From: Rhizopus sp. PT2906
Lineage: Eukaryota > Mucoromycota > Mucoromycetes > Mucorales > Rhizopodaceae
DNA: 64,000 nucleotides
NCBI GenBank assembly: GCA_025529335.1
Contig: JAMYHX010000077.1
Span: 1-64,000 of the forward strand
Direction: 5' to 3'
The number at the start of each line of letters is the position of its first letter. The stretch's first letter is position 1. Shown here one piece after another: positions 35,244-46,679 of this stretch. The notes beneath the pieces were generated by a model. That model did no database searches and was not told the DNA's origin. It saw nothing but the letters and a program-made list of their open reading frames with translations. The position numbers and the translations under genes were made by a program.

Positions 35244-37068
35244 TCACTTGGAGTAAAAATTAGTTGTATTTTGATAAACACCAGCAAGCCATTCTTTCAC
35301 GCTTACAGAGGTGCCCATATTACCTCTATTTTCAGGCATCACCGTCATATTTTGCATGTCCTGAGGTATACCAGTGGAGTTTCCTTGAACGGCCATGAAT
35401 GGCATAGCAGATGGTATGGTCTGGTTATTGCCGTTACCATTTTGACCAAGAGGAGCAGAGCTTGCACTATTCGAGTTTACACGAGGTAGGGTCTTATCCC
35501 AGTCGATATCTTCTTTTATCATATCTGCAATATCATCAACACGAGAATAGGATACATTTGGGTTAATTAGTCTGGAATTAACATCTTTATGAAGCTGCTC
35601 AAATTTCTGCTTAAACTCGGGTACAGCCATTATATACGTTATCAAAGGTCGTTTGGACATTCCTGGAAAGGTGCTATAATTACCACTCCATGTGTCATCA
35701 AGGTCGTTTTTACCATTTCCTAGTGTCAAGTCCATATCAGCAGGGATATAAAAAAAGGTGCCGTTATCAGGCTTTTGGTAGAGAAAGTAGTTGTTTGCAT
35801 TGGCCAAGTAACCATCAGAGTTACCGATCAAGATTTCCATGACGGCACTAGGAGAAAACAAAAATTATAAGCTATTGCCCTCTTTTAATACGTTTTTGAC
35901 TTACGATCGAAGAAAAGAATCAACAACAAGCTTACTATTCCATACACTTGATGCATTTGTTCCATCGTTAGGTGCATTAGCGATGAACTTGGTAAATTCC
36001 ATCAAGGGTTCATAGTTGTCACTTTCTCTATTCGATGCTTTTTGTTTGATCTTGTATTCGCCATCACTGTAAGCAGTGATGTTATCAATGTAAGAAAGAT
36101 CAGCTTCGTATTGCTTACTGCCCTGGAAGACACCCTGGTAAAGGTAGCCATTCACATAAGAAGAACTTCCATTGGCGAATACATTCGCAAGCCAAGGATT
36201 TTTGAATGTATCAACCAGACCAAACAGACCTAGCTCCTGTTCGTTCATAAATACACGAGCATAGGAAAACTCCATGGAGACAAGACCGACGGACTTGAGC
36301 ATATCATAAGCTAATTGTTCACGCATGTAGCTAGAGTCCATAGCAAGTGAACGAAGTTTGACATGCCTGTAGCCATAAAGAGGACTTTTCTGTTTGAACT
36401 TGAGATTATATGAAACTTTGGATAAGCTTCGAGTACTCTGACCTGCCAACGAGACCTTTACGCCTTCAAAATTCAAGGCATCGTAGAGTGAGACATAGGT
36501 TATGTTTGTCTTTACAGAAATGTCGGCTGTGGTGTTGTGATTCATTTCGTCTAGTTCTGACTGATTTCCGACAATATGAATCGTAGGTATTTCATTGTCT
36601 CTGTGAAGACTGGATTCAATACGGTGAATGTCATCCAAGGGTTCATAGACCTGTGGCAGCTTTTTACTTTCATGGGTGTTCCAGGTACGATTGAAGAACT
36701 CATGAGGCGTGTCCTGATTGATGGGTTGACGGACAAAGGATTCTGTGAGCATACTACCATTACTGCTATAGATTTTGGCATAAAGGTAGCCAGATTGAGC
36801 AGATGGGGCTTTGGCAGAGTAAATGATGGGGAAAGTACCATTGGGTTCTAAAGCATAAGTGGTATTGTCAACTATAACAGCCATAGAGCTGAAGATAGTC
36901 TGATTGAGTAAAGCAATGACACTGTATTCTATAGTTGACGTATAGTTTTGTCCACAGTATACAAGCTTAGAATACAGTAGATCTAGTATGATACTTGATA
37001 TTAGTCTGTATCTTTGGTTTGCATTAACTTTGCTTACATGCTACAAATATAAAAAATGAACTTGTCAT
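35244..37068 (-). CDS. CotH-family surface/spore-coat protein
   Basis: CotH-domain protein (kinase-fold family related to bacterial spore-coat CotH), expanded in Mucorales as cell-surface proteins. The main exon opens upstream of an internal Met, with EYSVIALLNQT before MAVIVDNTTYALEPNG. It continues through YVSLYDALNFEGVKVSLAGQ, KFKQKSPLYGYRHVKLRSLA, the YMREQLAYDML helix, an intron at about 35847-35904, and then EILIGNSDGYLANANNYFLY and FFYIPADMDLTLG (a likely metal-binding DxD). A candidate first exon starts at 37068 (MTSSFFIF) and needs a weak GTAGCA donor to stay in frame, so the start is uncertain. There are many N-glycosylation sequons. The tail ends NTTNFYSK without an obvious GPI segment. 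About 550-570 residues. Confidence 0.82.
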
Positions 37069-37082
37069 TCTCGATAACTTTA

Positions 37083-37113
<31 letters not shown>

Positions 37114-37905
37114 GTGTATATATCGCGTACTCTTTTGTACCTGTTGTTGTTTTTCTACAGTGTCATCTGTCTATAAATTTATGTCTTGGCAAAACTTAAT
37201 ACGTCTATCTCATCTCCACGTTCGTCCAGTGCTTTAGCCTCGGTTTTAATAGTTGTTGTGCTCTATTAGCTTTTACTGTACCTTATGAGATGCTGTTATC
37301 TCTATTAACTTTTACTCTTAACAAAACAAAAGGTTCGAGTATACATACGATACACAATTACAAAAATTGAATAATAAACGAAGCAATGTTACTCGCTCAG
37401 TCCGTACTTCTTTATTTGCTTTTAGTATAAAAAGAAACTATTATCACTCAACAATAGAGCATTCTTAGAAACAACATGTTACGATAAAGCATAGTCTTGT
37501 AGCTATTATGTTTACTAGTTTAACAGACATGTATTATTTTGCATGATTGTTACACTGCTTCTTCCCTAGATTTATCAAGCTATCCCAGATTATCCGATAG
37601 TCGCGTTTTCCAATGGACAGTTCCGACAGAAGGTAAGTATGCTCACGACCCACATTCGACCCTTTAGCTTTTGATCCTTTTTTGCTTGGTATCTAGTTAT
37701 CGTTTTTATATTAAGCAAATATAGCATTTGGCTCCAAGGATTCTTATCACTTGGCTTCTTCTGTGATTTGAATAATGATCACTAATGATCGATTAAAGTT
37801 GTATTTGCCAAGAACCGCATCTAAAATAAGAAACAATACCTGGGAATACAAAGAGCATTATGGAAAAAGACTATAAGAAACATTACAAGGCTATACTAAC
37901 ACATT
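37069..37905. other. Intergenic region with long A-tract
   Basis: An uninterrupted A run of about 27 bases starts near 37086, in what should be the CotH promoter. The rest is AT-rich. Plus-strand open stretches are short and unsupported. Confidence 0.35.
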
Positions 37906-39460
37906 TTATTTCTTTGAAACAGGCAGCGTGTAAGCTGCGACGAGTTCTTCATTTTCCTTGATCTCCTTGAGGGCTTTAACAGTAATCTTGTCGTTTTCAA
38001 AACGTAACTCAACATTGGGTGACTCTTCAGATTGTCCGATGTAGGTGGAGATTTTATAAAGACCAGCTCCAATATGCTTTGTTTGACCATCAGTTGATCT
38101 TGCGTGTTCTTTTGATTCTTCGATTTGAACATCGTTTTCTATAGATGCAGAAATAGCATAGGCATTATAAAGCAACTTTCCTTTAAGCATCAAATATACA
38201 TCGCTAGATAAAAACTCGCTGATGCCTTGGACCTTGGGACCAAGTACTTTTTTCAGCATTTCGATTTCTTCACTTGATTCGTCACTGGGGGCAACCTCCA
38301 GATATCTAAATCTGTCAACATGATCCCAAGCACCAAATGAGGTTTCGCCTAACTTCTGCTCTTCATTTGCCTTACTCAGTTCTTCAACAACCATTGCTGA
38401 CAGGAAACGTGCGATCATGTAAGGATATTTTTTGTTGCTCTTTTTTAAGTTTTCGTGGAACTCCAATGCGTCCTTATTTGTCTCCTCTTCTTGTTTGTTC
38501 TTTGGGCAAAGATATTGGTGGTATTCGTTCTTGGCATGTTTTAAGCATTCGTCACTACAAAATGCAACAGTATCACAGTCTGAACATTCTACTTTGTTGC
38601 CTTCATCTAAGCGCTTTAAGCAAAGGTTACAGTAAAGACCTTCTAATTGAGGGAACAAGGCTGAGACAATAGGTTCTTCTGAGTAAATGTCTTCGTCTGC
38701 TGAAATATCTCTATTAGCAACTAATCCTCGACGAACCACGGGTTTTCCTTCCTCGTTCGTGCCGACAGGCAATTCAGCCAATTTGGTGTTTGTTTCTTTT
38801 GGAGGGAATTGCTCGTAAAATTCATTTTGACGCTTTTGTTGCTATTGAAGTATAAAAGTCAGCTCCGCTTCTTTATGCATCTATATCAAAATACTCACAT
38901 CAAGTGCCATGACGTTAACAATCATCTGAAAGACAGGAGCCGGGACGGTCTTTTGATAAATCATGATCAATTCCATGGGTGAAGGATAAACCTTCAAGGC
39001 CAAGAAGAATGGCAAAACAGCATCATTATAGAAAGCCTCACCTAAATTGTGGTTGACTATCTTTATCTTTTTTTTTTTTTTTTTTTTGAAATCTTACCTT
39101 TATTACAAAGCCCTTCTCCCAAGGCAACCTGCTGCATAAAATATTTTTCTTTTTCTTCTGGAGTCGATGGGAGTGTCTCTTGTGAAGCAGCCTCAATAAC
39201 CGAATCAATGACTTGCAGAACATTCAGTTTGACTTTTTCTTGAGCCTTCTGGATTTCTTTTTCGGCCTTCTTTTTTTCTTTTTCTATTTACCTTGTAAGA
39301 ACACACACAGATCAGTGGATCATGGGCGACACTTACTCATTTTCTTTCTCAACACAGGATTGTTGCGTCTTTGGTAGTCAAAGTACAAGACATAACCAAT
39401 ACATGCGGTAATAGCCACACCAGCTGTAATACAGGCGACAGTTTTAGGTTTCAATCCCAT
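37906..39460 (-). CDS. TOM20: TOM20 mitochondrial import receptor fused to a SET/MYND-like domain
   Basis: Start at 39460 gives MGLKPKTVACITAGVAITAC, then YVLYFDYQRRNNP, a TOM20-type N-terminal membrane anchor (residues about 8-27). After a Lys-rich linker come EKYFMQQVALGEGLCNKG, the DAVLPFFLALKVYPSP helix pair and TVPAPVFQMI, matching the TOM20 receptor domain (human has PPPVFQML). Phase-matched introns (about 39294-39345, 39050-39106, 38840-38900) lead without a stop into QQKRQNEFYEQFPPKE and then a SET/MYND unit. That unit holds RRGLVANRDIS, a Cys cluster CNLC...CSDC...FCSDEC...HQYLC, and a SET end ITVKALKEIKENEELVAAY. The NHSCxPN catalytic motif is replaced by GQSEESPN and no post-SET Cys are present. 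About 460 residues. It looks like a real fusion with an inactive methyltransferase fold. Confidence 0.85.
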
Positions 39461-40847
39461 CGTGTTTTTTTTTTTTGCAAGAGAGAAAAAAGGCAATAGT
39501 TGCAAGGATGCCTTTCAAAATCAAAAGAACTAAAACCAAACAGTCACCATTAGGCTGCTTTTTTCATGTTCATTTTGGGCCTCAGTGGCTGATGTTGAAT
39601 TTTTGACACTTGGTCATTGTAAAGTGATCTAGTATTAAAGAGCTAATGAAAGTTAAAAAAAAAAAAAAAAAGAGGCAGGCAGTAGGTAATAAAGTACAAG
39701 TTGGTGTCGCTCCATTCACAATTAAATAAGCTTGCAATTATTGTTTGTGAAAATATCCTCTTGATACCGCAATTTTGCGTGATTCAGTGTAGTTACCAAG
39801 ACAAGGTGAACCATGCCTTGGGTACGTTCGCAGATCGTTTGATTCATGCTGTTCGTCGTGTTAGGGCTCCTATTCAGCGTGCTGTCGTACATTTCTTTAT
39901 TGAGAAAGGCTTTTTTGATATTGAAACGCTTTCAAAAATATCCATGTCAATCACAAATGATTATATCCTGCACTTTTTCGCTAGTACGATTTTTTAACCC
40001 TTGATCCCAAAGGGATCTTTAGTCTCTGTTACTATTCTTTTGATCTCGTCCGGACAGTCTTTATCTCGATCTATTACACCAAAATCCGAATATGCCTGAA
40101 CTTGCCCACCCACATGAAGAAGTGAAGCGACTGTTTTATTTAGCTTTTGATGAACCTCGCGTGAAACAATAAAGACTTGTCGTAATGGAGGGTGATAAAG
40201 ATAGCCAAATTGGCCGCAAATAACTTTTCACTCTTCTCCAAATAAATTGGATTACAGTCTCATATTACTTTCATTGCCTTCCCTCCAAACACTCTTAAAA
40301 ACAACTTCAATGACTTGTAGGCTTTTGGTATGAGGGCATAAAGCATTAGTCCTCTTCTTCATTATGCTCCATACAGTATGTCTCCAGACGTATGGCGCTC
40401 ATTTAATATAATTATCGATCCTCAATACGTTCAACAGAAATCTGTGAGCAGCTGGAAATCGTTTCAGAGACGCAAGTGACATCTGTGCGCTCTGTTCTTG
40501 TTTTATCATTGACATTTTTTCAGTAGATGAGGTGCTGTTGTAGAGCGTGATGATGGTTAACTTTGGTCTATCAGGATCGAATATATTATTCGATGCTGGC
40601 ATAAAGCATAACATCTCATTCCGTGCTGGAATCAGCGCACAGTTACTTGGTGTGTTGGTATATATCTTCTTCTGTGTATGATCGGCAATGAGTAAACCAC
40701 AACTTCCAATGGTAAAAAAAGAAGTAAAGAAATATATAAATGATTAATTGAAGACAACAATATATACCACACTGTAGTACAGACTGTCAGTACGATGTCA
40801 CTCTGTCTACAGCGCACATATTATGATAAGCTCTTTGAATATTAATA
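39461..40847. other. Decayed region left of TIR element copy 3
   Basis: No intact gene. A plus-strand open stretch (39701-39997, with FADRLIHAVRRVRAPIQRAV) and a minus-strand one (40399-40614, with NIFDPDRPKLTIITLYNSTS) look protein-like but unrecognised and isolated. Given the flanking TIR element and transposase relic, I infer old mobile-element debris. Confidence 0.35.
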
Positions 40848-41160
40848 GGGAAACACTACATGTACCAGAAAATAGGCTAATGCTACGAGTGCTTCCTTGG
40901 GATGCCACAATACAACTCCACACGACCAAAGTCGCTATCTAACCTAACGCTTTCCAATGGAATATTCTTTAACGTAATCACACTTGTTCTTTGTTGATCA
41001 AACTGACAGCACAAAAATAACAACATTTCGTTTTTATCTCTATCTTTCTGAAAAGAAATAAACCAAGATGATGAAAAGTTTTGTTGGACAGCATCATAGG
41101 TAATGGTTAGAGGCAGCACCTGTGGAATTAGTCTAACTTCTGGTGCATGTAGTGTTGGCC
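40848..41160 (+). mobile_element. 313-bp TIR element (dispersed repeat copy 3)
   Basis: The left terminus 40848-40881 and the reverse complement of the right terminus 41127-41160 agree at 28 of 34 positions (shared core AACACTACATG-ACCAGAA and TAG-CTAAT). The flanks are TA on both sides, consistent with a TA target duplication, although two bases are weak evidence. The interior holds the family blocks GCTAATGCTACGAG, TTGATCAAACTGACA (about 40995) and AAAGTTTTGTTGGACAGCATC (about 41080). There is no transposase inside, so it is a MITE-like non-autonomous element. Confidence 0.7.
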
Positions 41161-41305
41161 TATATAAATTGAAAGAATATAATAAGCACTCATACGTGTT
41201 GTATAGAAAACCTTGTGAAAGCAACAACTACACATCTTCCAAAATACAGGCAACAATCAAGCAATTAAAATCCGACGTCAATTCTGGTCTATCAACTATT
41301 TAGGT

Positions 41306-41494
41306 TTGCACAACTGTAAACGGCTGGAACAAAAGAAGCTTTCAAATGGAAAAAAGCCCCATAGTACATTAGATTGCAAAGTCTGCAATATACTATGGAA
41401 CAGAGATACAAATGCAAGTAAAAACATGCTCGATATCTCTTGGGCCATTTGGAGAGGTGAAGACCCTTGGTTTTTACAAGAGAAGTCACCGTAG
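41306..41494 (+). pseudogene. TnpB/Fanzor-like relic, zinc ribbon and last RuvC motif
   Basis: A short open stretch reads HNCKRLEQKKLSNGKKPHS, then LDCKVCNILWNRDTNASKNM, LDISWAIWRGEDPWF and a stop. CxxC followed by WNRDxNAxxNM is the zinc-ribbon/RuvC-III signature of IS605-OrfB/TnpB and Fanzor proteins. Only the last 60 or so residues are present. An open stretch just upstream (41103-41303) may be related coding sequence but cannot be joined convincingly. It lies 145 bp downstream of the TIR element. It differs clearly from the copy at 2370-3483, so it represents a second lineage. Confidence 0.65.
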
Positions 41495-41652
41495 AGAGCA
41501 TGTCTCCCTTCAACAGGGTTTAGACATTTACATGTAGGTGTTTTATCCAAACTCAGTATAAAAAGGGTACGAAATATAAGTTTATATGACTGTAATAGTA
41601 CATTTTATTAAGGTAATCCATGCTACTTTTTTCTTTTTTCTTTCTTTCTTTG

Positions 41653-42060
41653 TCAACGAGCCGTGTTTAATGATTGTGACGCAGCATAGCCGTAGGCAGG
41701 TTGTGCATGCACGCTTGTAATATGGATATATCCTGAATCAGGTCGGGCACTTCTGGCCCCATTGTATACTGTGTCTGGCATAGTAACGTTTTGTGAATCT
41801 CGGCTACAAAATGAAGAAAAATCGGCATTGGATTCGATATCTACTTGTTTCATCTCTTTATGCGTTTTTTCAAACTGTCCAGATTGATGTACCACTCGTC
41901 TCTCGGTAACGCTTCTTCGTATTCGATGACAATTGAGTATGATACAAGTGATAAGTACGAGAGATACAATCGTAATGATCGTAAATGGTCCCCATGTAGT
42001 CGTTGGTATTCGTTCTGTCGTTGCGGTTATGGTCGATTGTGATTGATAGACGTGCTTCAT
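41653..42060 (-). CDS. Small single-pass membrane protein, unknown
   Basis: 135 residues from the Met at 42060 (MKHVYQSQSTITATTERIPT); an in-frame Met 15 codons upstream is less likely because it lies in a T-rich leader. A Thr-rich N terminus precedes one strong transmembrane helix (about residues 27-47, FTIITIVSLVLITCIILNC). A basic stop-transfer segment (HRIRRSVTERR) suggests N-out topology without a cleaved signal. The C-terminal tail is polar (SGYIHITSVHAQPAYGYAAS). The family is not recognised. A TATATGG-type sequence lies about 210 bp upstream. Confidence 0.6.
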   Translation of the reverse strand: MKHVYQSQSTITATTERIPTTTWGPFTIITIVSLVLITCIILNCHRIRRSVTERRVVHQSGQFEKTHKEMKQVDIESNADFSSFCSRDSQNVTMPDTVYNGARSARPDSGYIHITSVHAQPAYGYAASQSLNTAR

Positions 42061-42428
42061 TCTGAAAAGAAAAAGAAATAAAGAATGGGCGACTGTGCTT
42101 TGCAAAAAAAAAAAAAAAAAAAGGCAAAAAGAAAGGGGAGAAGAAAGAGGGAGGATGAAGAATCTATGTGTAGAACAACCTTTGCAAAAAGTCTAGAAAA
42201 AGAAGGAGGCATTGTTGAAAATGGTTCTCTTTTGTTACATTGCCACATTAATAAAAAAAGGCCATTGCTTTATATGGTCTCCTTTTAATGATATTCCAGG
42301 GACCGAAAACCTTACTGCTTGTCTGTTAATCATCCCTCCCTTTTTTCAACATATTGCACACATATTTTGAAAAGATGTTACATCGTATTATACTTTTTTA
42401 TTCTTTAATTCTATTTTGCAACATTTCT

Positions 42429-44164
42429 TTAATGACCCATTGTTGGCATATGAACAGCAGCACGAGTGTGTTCAGAATCACTTTCTTTCCATAATGAAGT
42501 GACAGTCTTTGGCTTGGTATAGAAGTGGAGACCGCTCTTACCATAAAAGTTCATGTCACCCAAGATGGAACCACGGCTACCGGTGAAAGAGAAGGGAGGA
42601 ACAGGCACAGGAATAGGAACGTTGATGCCTACTTGACCAACATCGATTTCGTGTTCAAACTTACGAGCACTTGGTCCAGAATTGGTAAATACGGCCGTAC
42701 CATTACCATAGGGGTTGCTGTTGATCAGTTCAATAGCTTCGTCCAAGGTATCCACGTTCAAACAGACGAGAACAGGACCAAAGATTTCTTCTTTATAGCA
42801 CTCCATCTCAGTCTTGACATCGGTAATGATAGTAGGACCCACAAAGTTACCCTTTTCGTATCCCTTTACCACGATGCCTCTTCCATCCAACAAAACATTA
42901 GCACCTTCTTCCTTACCGCTTTGAATCAAACGCTCAACACGTTCCTTGGAATGGACTGTGATGAGAGGTCCAACATCAGTGTCGGGTTCCATGCCATAGC
43001 CAACCTTGAGCTTTTTAGCACGTTCGGCCAATTCAGGTAACCAGTTCTTCGTTTCGCCAACACAGACCAAGGTGCTAAGAGCCATACAGCGCTGACCAGC
43101 GGCACCAAAGGCGGCACCGGCAATAGCGTTTAAGGCAGCCTGCTTATTAGCATCGGGCAAGAGAACAGCGTGATTCTTGGCTCCAAGGTTAGCTTGCACA
43201 CGCTTGCCATTGGCGCTACCGCGGGTATAGATGTGTTGACCAGCACGGTCAGAGCCTACGAATGAGATGGCCTTGATTCTGGGTTCATCACAGATATAGT
43301 TCACACAGTCAACGGAACCATGGACGACGTTGAGGACACCATCAGGGACACCAGCATCAGCAGCCAACTTGGCGAGCATCATCATGGCACCAGGGTCACG
43401 TTCAGAAGGCTTCATGACAATAGAGTTGCCTGTAGCAATTGCCAAAGGGAACATCCAAAGTGGGATCATTGCAGGGAAATTGAAAGGACAGATGCCAGCG
43501 ACGACACCGAGTGGTTCTCTATAGCTGTATGTCTCCATATCCTTTGCGACTGTCATCTTTTCACCCATCATCATGCTTGTCAAAGCACAGGCTTGTTCAA
43601 CGACTTGAAGACCACGGAAGACATCACCTTTAGCATCTGCAAATGTCTTGCCTTGTTCTTGAACGATGTTCTCGGCAATCTTGTCTTGGTTTTGACGAAT
43701 AAGATATTGCAAGTCCATCATTACCCTTTGGCGCTGTAAGACGGTCGTCTTTTTCCATTCGCGAGCAGCAACAGCAGCACTTTCGGTGGCTTCATTTAAT
43801 TCTTCGTGTGTCGTTTCGGGAACATAACCGATTAAGTCTTGTGTAGCCTATTTCAAGCGTTCAGTATACATATAAGCTTGATTGATGTATTTTGAGAAAA
43901 AAAAAAAAAACTTACGGGATTGCGAAGTTCGATCCATTTATCAGTTTTTGATTCAGTAAATTTACCATTGATATAGTTCTTGACAGTGTCTACACCAGAG
44001 ACTCTTTGTAAAAGGGGAAATTGGGTACTGAATGCTCTTGAAGTGATGCCTTGTCTTTTAAAATAAAAAAGATGTCAATATATTACGATATCCATTTGTT
44101 TGATTTATTTATTTATTTTTTACTTTGAAAGGACAGAACCGGATTTCAAGATGGATGCCATCAT
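42429..44164 (-). CDS. Methylmalonate-semialdehyde dehydrogenase, mitochondrial
   Basis: CoA-acylating aldehyde dehydrogenase (ALDH6 family) of valine catabolism and beta-alanine/uracil catabolism, converting methylmalonate or malonate semialdehyde to propionyl- or acetyl-CoA. Four exons. The first starts at 44164 ([14 protein letters not shown]) and with the second ([13 protein letters not shown]) gives an Arg/Ser-rich mitochondrial targeting peptide. Family features include [37 protein letters not shown] and the active-site segment [11 protein letters not shown] with the catalytic Cys. There is also [12 protein letters not shown] and the C-terminal [23 protein letters not shown]6 lacks the general-base Glu of other ALDHs, and Asn-Leu-Gly-Ala-Lys-Asn is seen at that place. 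About 530 residues, intact. Confidence 0.95.
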
Positions 44165-44619
44165 ATTTGTGTATATAAAAAGAAGTAAAGAAAAGAAGTG
44201 AGGGGGAATAAGTCGCTTACTTTTTATTTATACACAAAAAAGTACCGTGCGAAAATTTTGCATAAGAGTAAGTGTTACAAAAAAAATACCCACACGGACT
44301 AAATGAAGTATATCAATGCCACTTATTGGTTTGCAACATAAAAATAAAAGACTACGGATTTTGTAAAGTATCTACCATAAGTCCTATTTGGATCAGTAAT
44401 AATGTAAAGCAAGGTGCTTTACTAGTCAGGTACAATATATATAAATGATCGCACCCTGTTTCTTTTATTTGGTGAGACAGGGCAGAGAGTGGTTATAACC
44501 ATGATCCGGATTGGACCATCTTTTGCATTAACAAGGTATTTAAGGCATAATAGGCAAGATTTGGTATCAAGCAAATAATTAGTTTTATTTTATACTTTTA
44601 GTTCTATGATTCAGAATGT
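44165..44619. other. Intergenic region, MMSDH promoter
   Basis: 455 bp between the GGA stop and the MMSDH start on the same strand. TTTTTATTTATACAC at about 44220-44235 may be the TATA region of MMSDH. Nothing else recognised. Confidence 0.35.
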
Positions 44620-46679
44620 TCATTTAGTATTATGCCAAGTGCCTGACTGTTCCATCTCCACTCCAAATTGTTCATAAGTTATCTTGTATCGAAGTCGGAT
44701 AGATTCCTATATATACATGATTACTTAGTTTGTGCAATGCTTAAATCTGCTTTGAGGCTTACTTTGTTTGGATTATCAATGGTGATGACTTGAGTAACAG
44801 ACTTGTCAGATGTAGGAGGTACAGATGAAGAAGATACAGGCCCTAGTTTTAATTGCATAGACTATCGTGTGACGTTAATCACTCATCTAAACCAGCTAAA
44901 AAGAGGAATAATTACCTTGGGTGCAGCTAGTAGTAAAGTCATCTTATCCATAGGAGCAACTGATTTGTTTGAATAGTATGCTTTAAACTGGTATGTCGTG
45001 TTTACAGTCGATAGTGGCTCTAATTGAATAACAAGCCCATTCTTATTGACCATGTCAACTAATCTATTGTCTGCGATTGGTATAACTGGTTCTTGAGTAG
45101 GCTGTGTTGATAAATCAGGAGAATCTATTGTCAATGAATTGAGCTGATTGACGATTGACCTATCATTATCGCTGGATAAATCATCATCCAAATCAATTAA
45201 GCTAATAGACCCCTGCTGTTCCTGCTGCTGCTGCTTTGCCTCTTCAGCAAGCTTACTATCAAACTTATCACTAATATCATAGCTGGTATTATATCGTCCC
45301 TTTTTGATATCTTGGTATTTTAAAATGCTGTTTCTCACAATCAAAAGTGCTTGATTCATCTCTTCAATCTTTTCTTTATCTTGTTCAGTTTTAAGCATAT
45401 TTTCAATCTTGGGTATTGCATTTTCACAAGAGCCCTTTAACTCTTCCATGGTTTCGTCTGGTCTATCTCCTGATATCAAATTACCCAGCATTTCATATAG
45501 TAAACGTGCCTTGTTTTGAATCTTGTGCACCTCTTCCACAAACATCTCTTTATAATTTGGTTGATGTTTTTGATCCTATCATTATATGACTTTGTTTTTA
45601 GATGGCTGCTATAATCAAAAATTCTCGTCTCTTTCTCTCTTCTTACGTATCCTGTCATTATTTTCATCAATCTATTAGCTTCTACCAAATCCTGTGGTCT
45701 GCCTCGTCTGATGAGTTCTTGTAATTTCTAAGTATTTAAAACTATACATCAATTCTTCTTTTCCCATATGCTACCACATTATACTATATATACCGCTGCT
45801 TGTGCCACACGATTTTCCTCTTCCAGTTCCTCTACTGTTTTTAATGTCTAATAAAAAGAGGCGCGTTATTAATTGTCCACGAATGCTTTACAATTGCTTA
45901 CATCTGCTGGCGCCAAAGCGGCAACCGAAGAATCACGTAATTCAGGAAATACGTACCCTTTAAAAAGATATCAGCTTTTTCTCTCGTTATTCGTTCAAGG
46001 GGGGTAAATTACCTTTAAATTTTAATAATCTATACATATCCCTTATATGTGTCATATCCTCTTTGTATTTAGACAATTCTGTAAGTGCAATTTTCCATTC
46101 CTTAATCAAATACAAAATACGATCTAGTACAGGATGTGCCATGAGTTGTTGTGGTACAAAATCAAAATGGTTCCATTGATTTTCTGGAGCGGATTGTACT
46201 GGATGTGGCGCGTATCGTGTCGGTGGTCGTTCTGGGAAGCGACGAACGAGCGCATTCAGGAATTCTTTGGTTGCTATTTGAAGGTGAAATGGATATCCAC
46301 AGTTTTTAGCACAATTATCGAGCAACTATGATGGGTTAGGGCTTTTTCTAGAAAGAAAACAAGTCATGGATAGTTACAGTTAAAGCAAGCATAGCTTGAT
46401 TTACTCTTGGGCTATTAACTAATTTCACAATGGTCATAGCTGCAGTACGTGGTCTTTAAAGGAAATTAGAGAAAAAGAATAAAAGGTGTGCGAGTGATGT
46501 GATCTTACGCACTGCCTTGCTTTTTATTGATCGTCTCGCAGATCTCAAGATTAAGAGCCAAGTTTGGATCGAATCGAGATGGACTGCATGCTCTTTCTAA
46601 AAAAGAATAAATAAGTCTTTTGTTTAGGCTTAATAATGTTTATTAGAATACCGATTAAACTTTGTAAAGAATAAGACAT
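44620..46679 (-). CDS. GGA: GGA clathrin adaptor (VHS-GAT-GAE)
   Basis: Golgi-localised, gamma-ear-containing, ARF-binding adaptor for trans-Golgi to endosome sorting. The start at 46679 gives MSYSLQSLIERACSPSRFDP. A VHS domain follows (ICETINKKQGSAPRTAAMTI, LLDNCAKNCGYPFHLQIATK, FLNALVRRFP) and then a GAT domain (LEEENRVAQAAKLQELIRRG, DLVEANRLMKIMTGY, KIQNKARLLYEMLGNL). An acidic hinge with SLIDLDDDL may bind clathrin. The C-terminal gamma-adaptin ear contains GLVIQLEP, YQFKAYYSNKSVAPMDKMTL, SVTQVITIDNPNK and RLRYKITYE. Eight or so small exons; the stop is at 44620. About 530 residues. An internal polyQ (KQQQQEQQ) is present. Strong call. Confidence 0.93.

Noticed and set aside
42525..43040. 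171-residue plus-strand open frame opposite MMSDH
   Set aside because: Antisense shadow of a highly conserved dehydrogenase exon.
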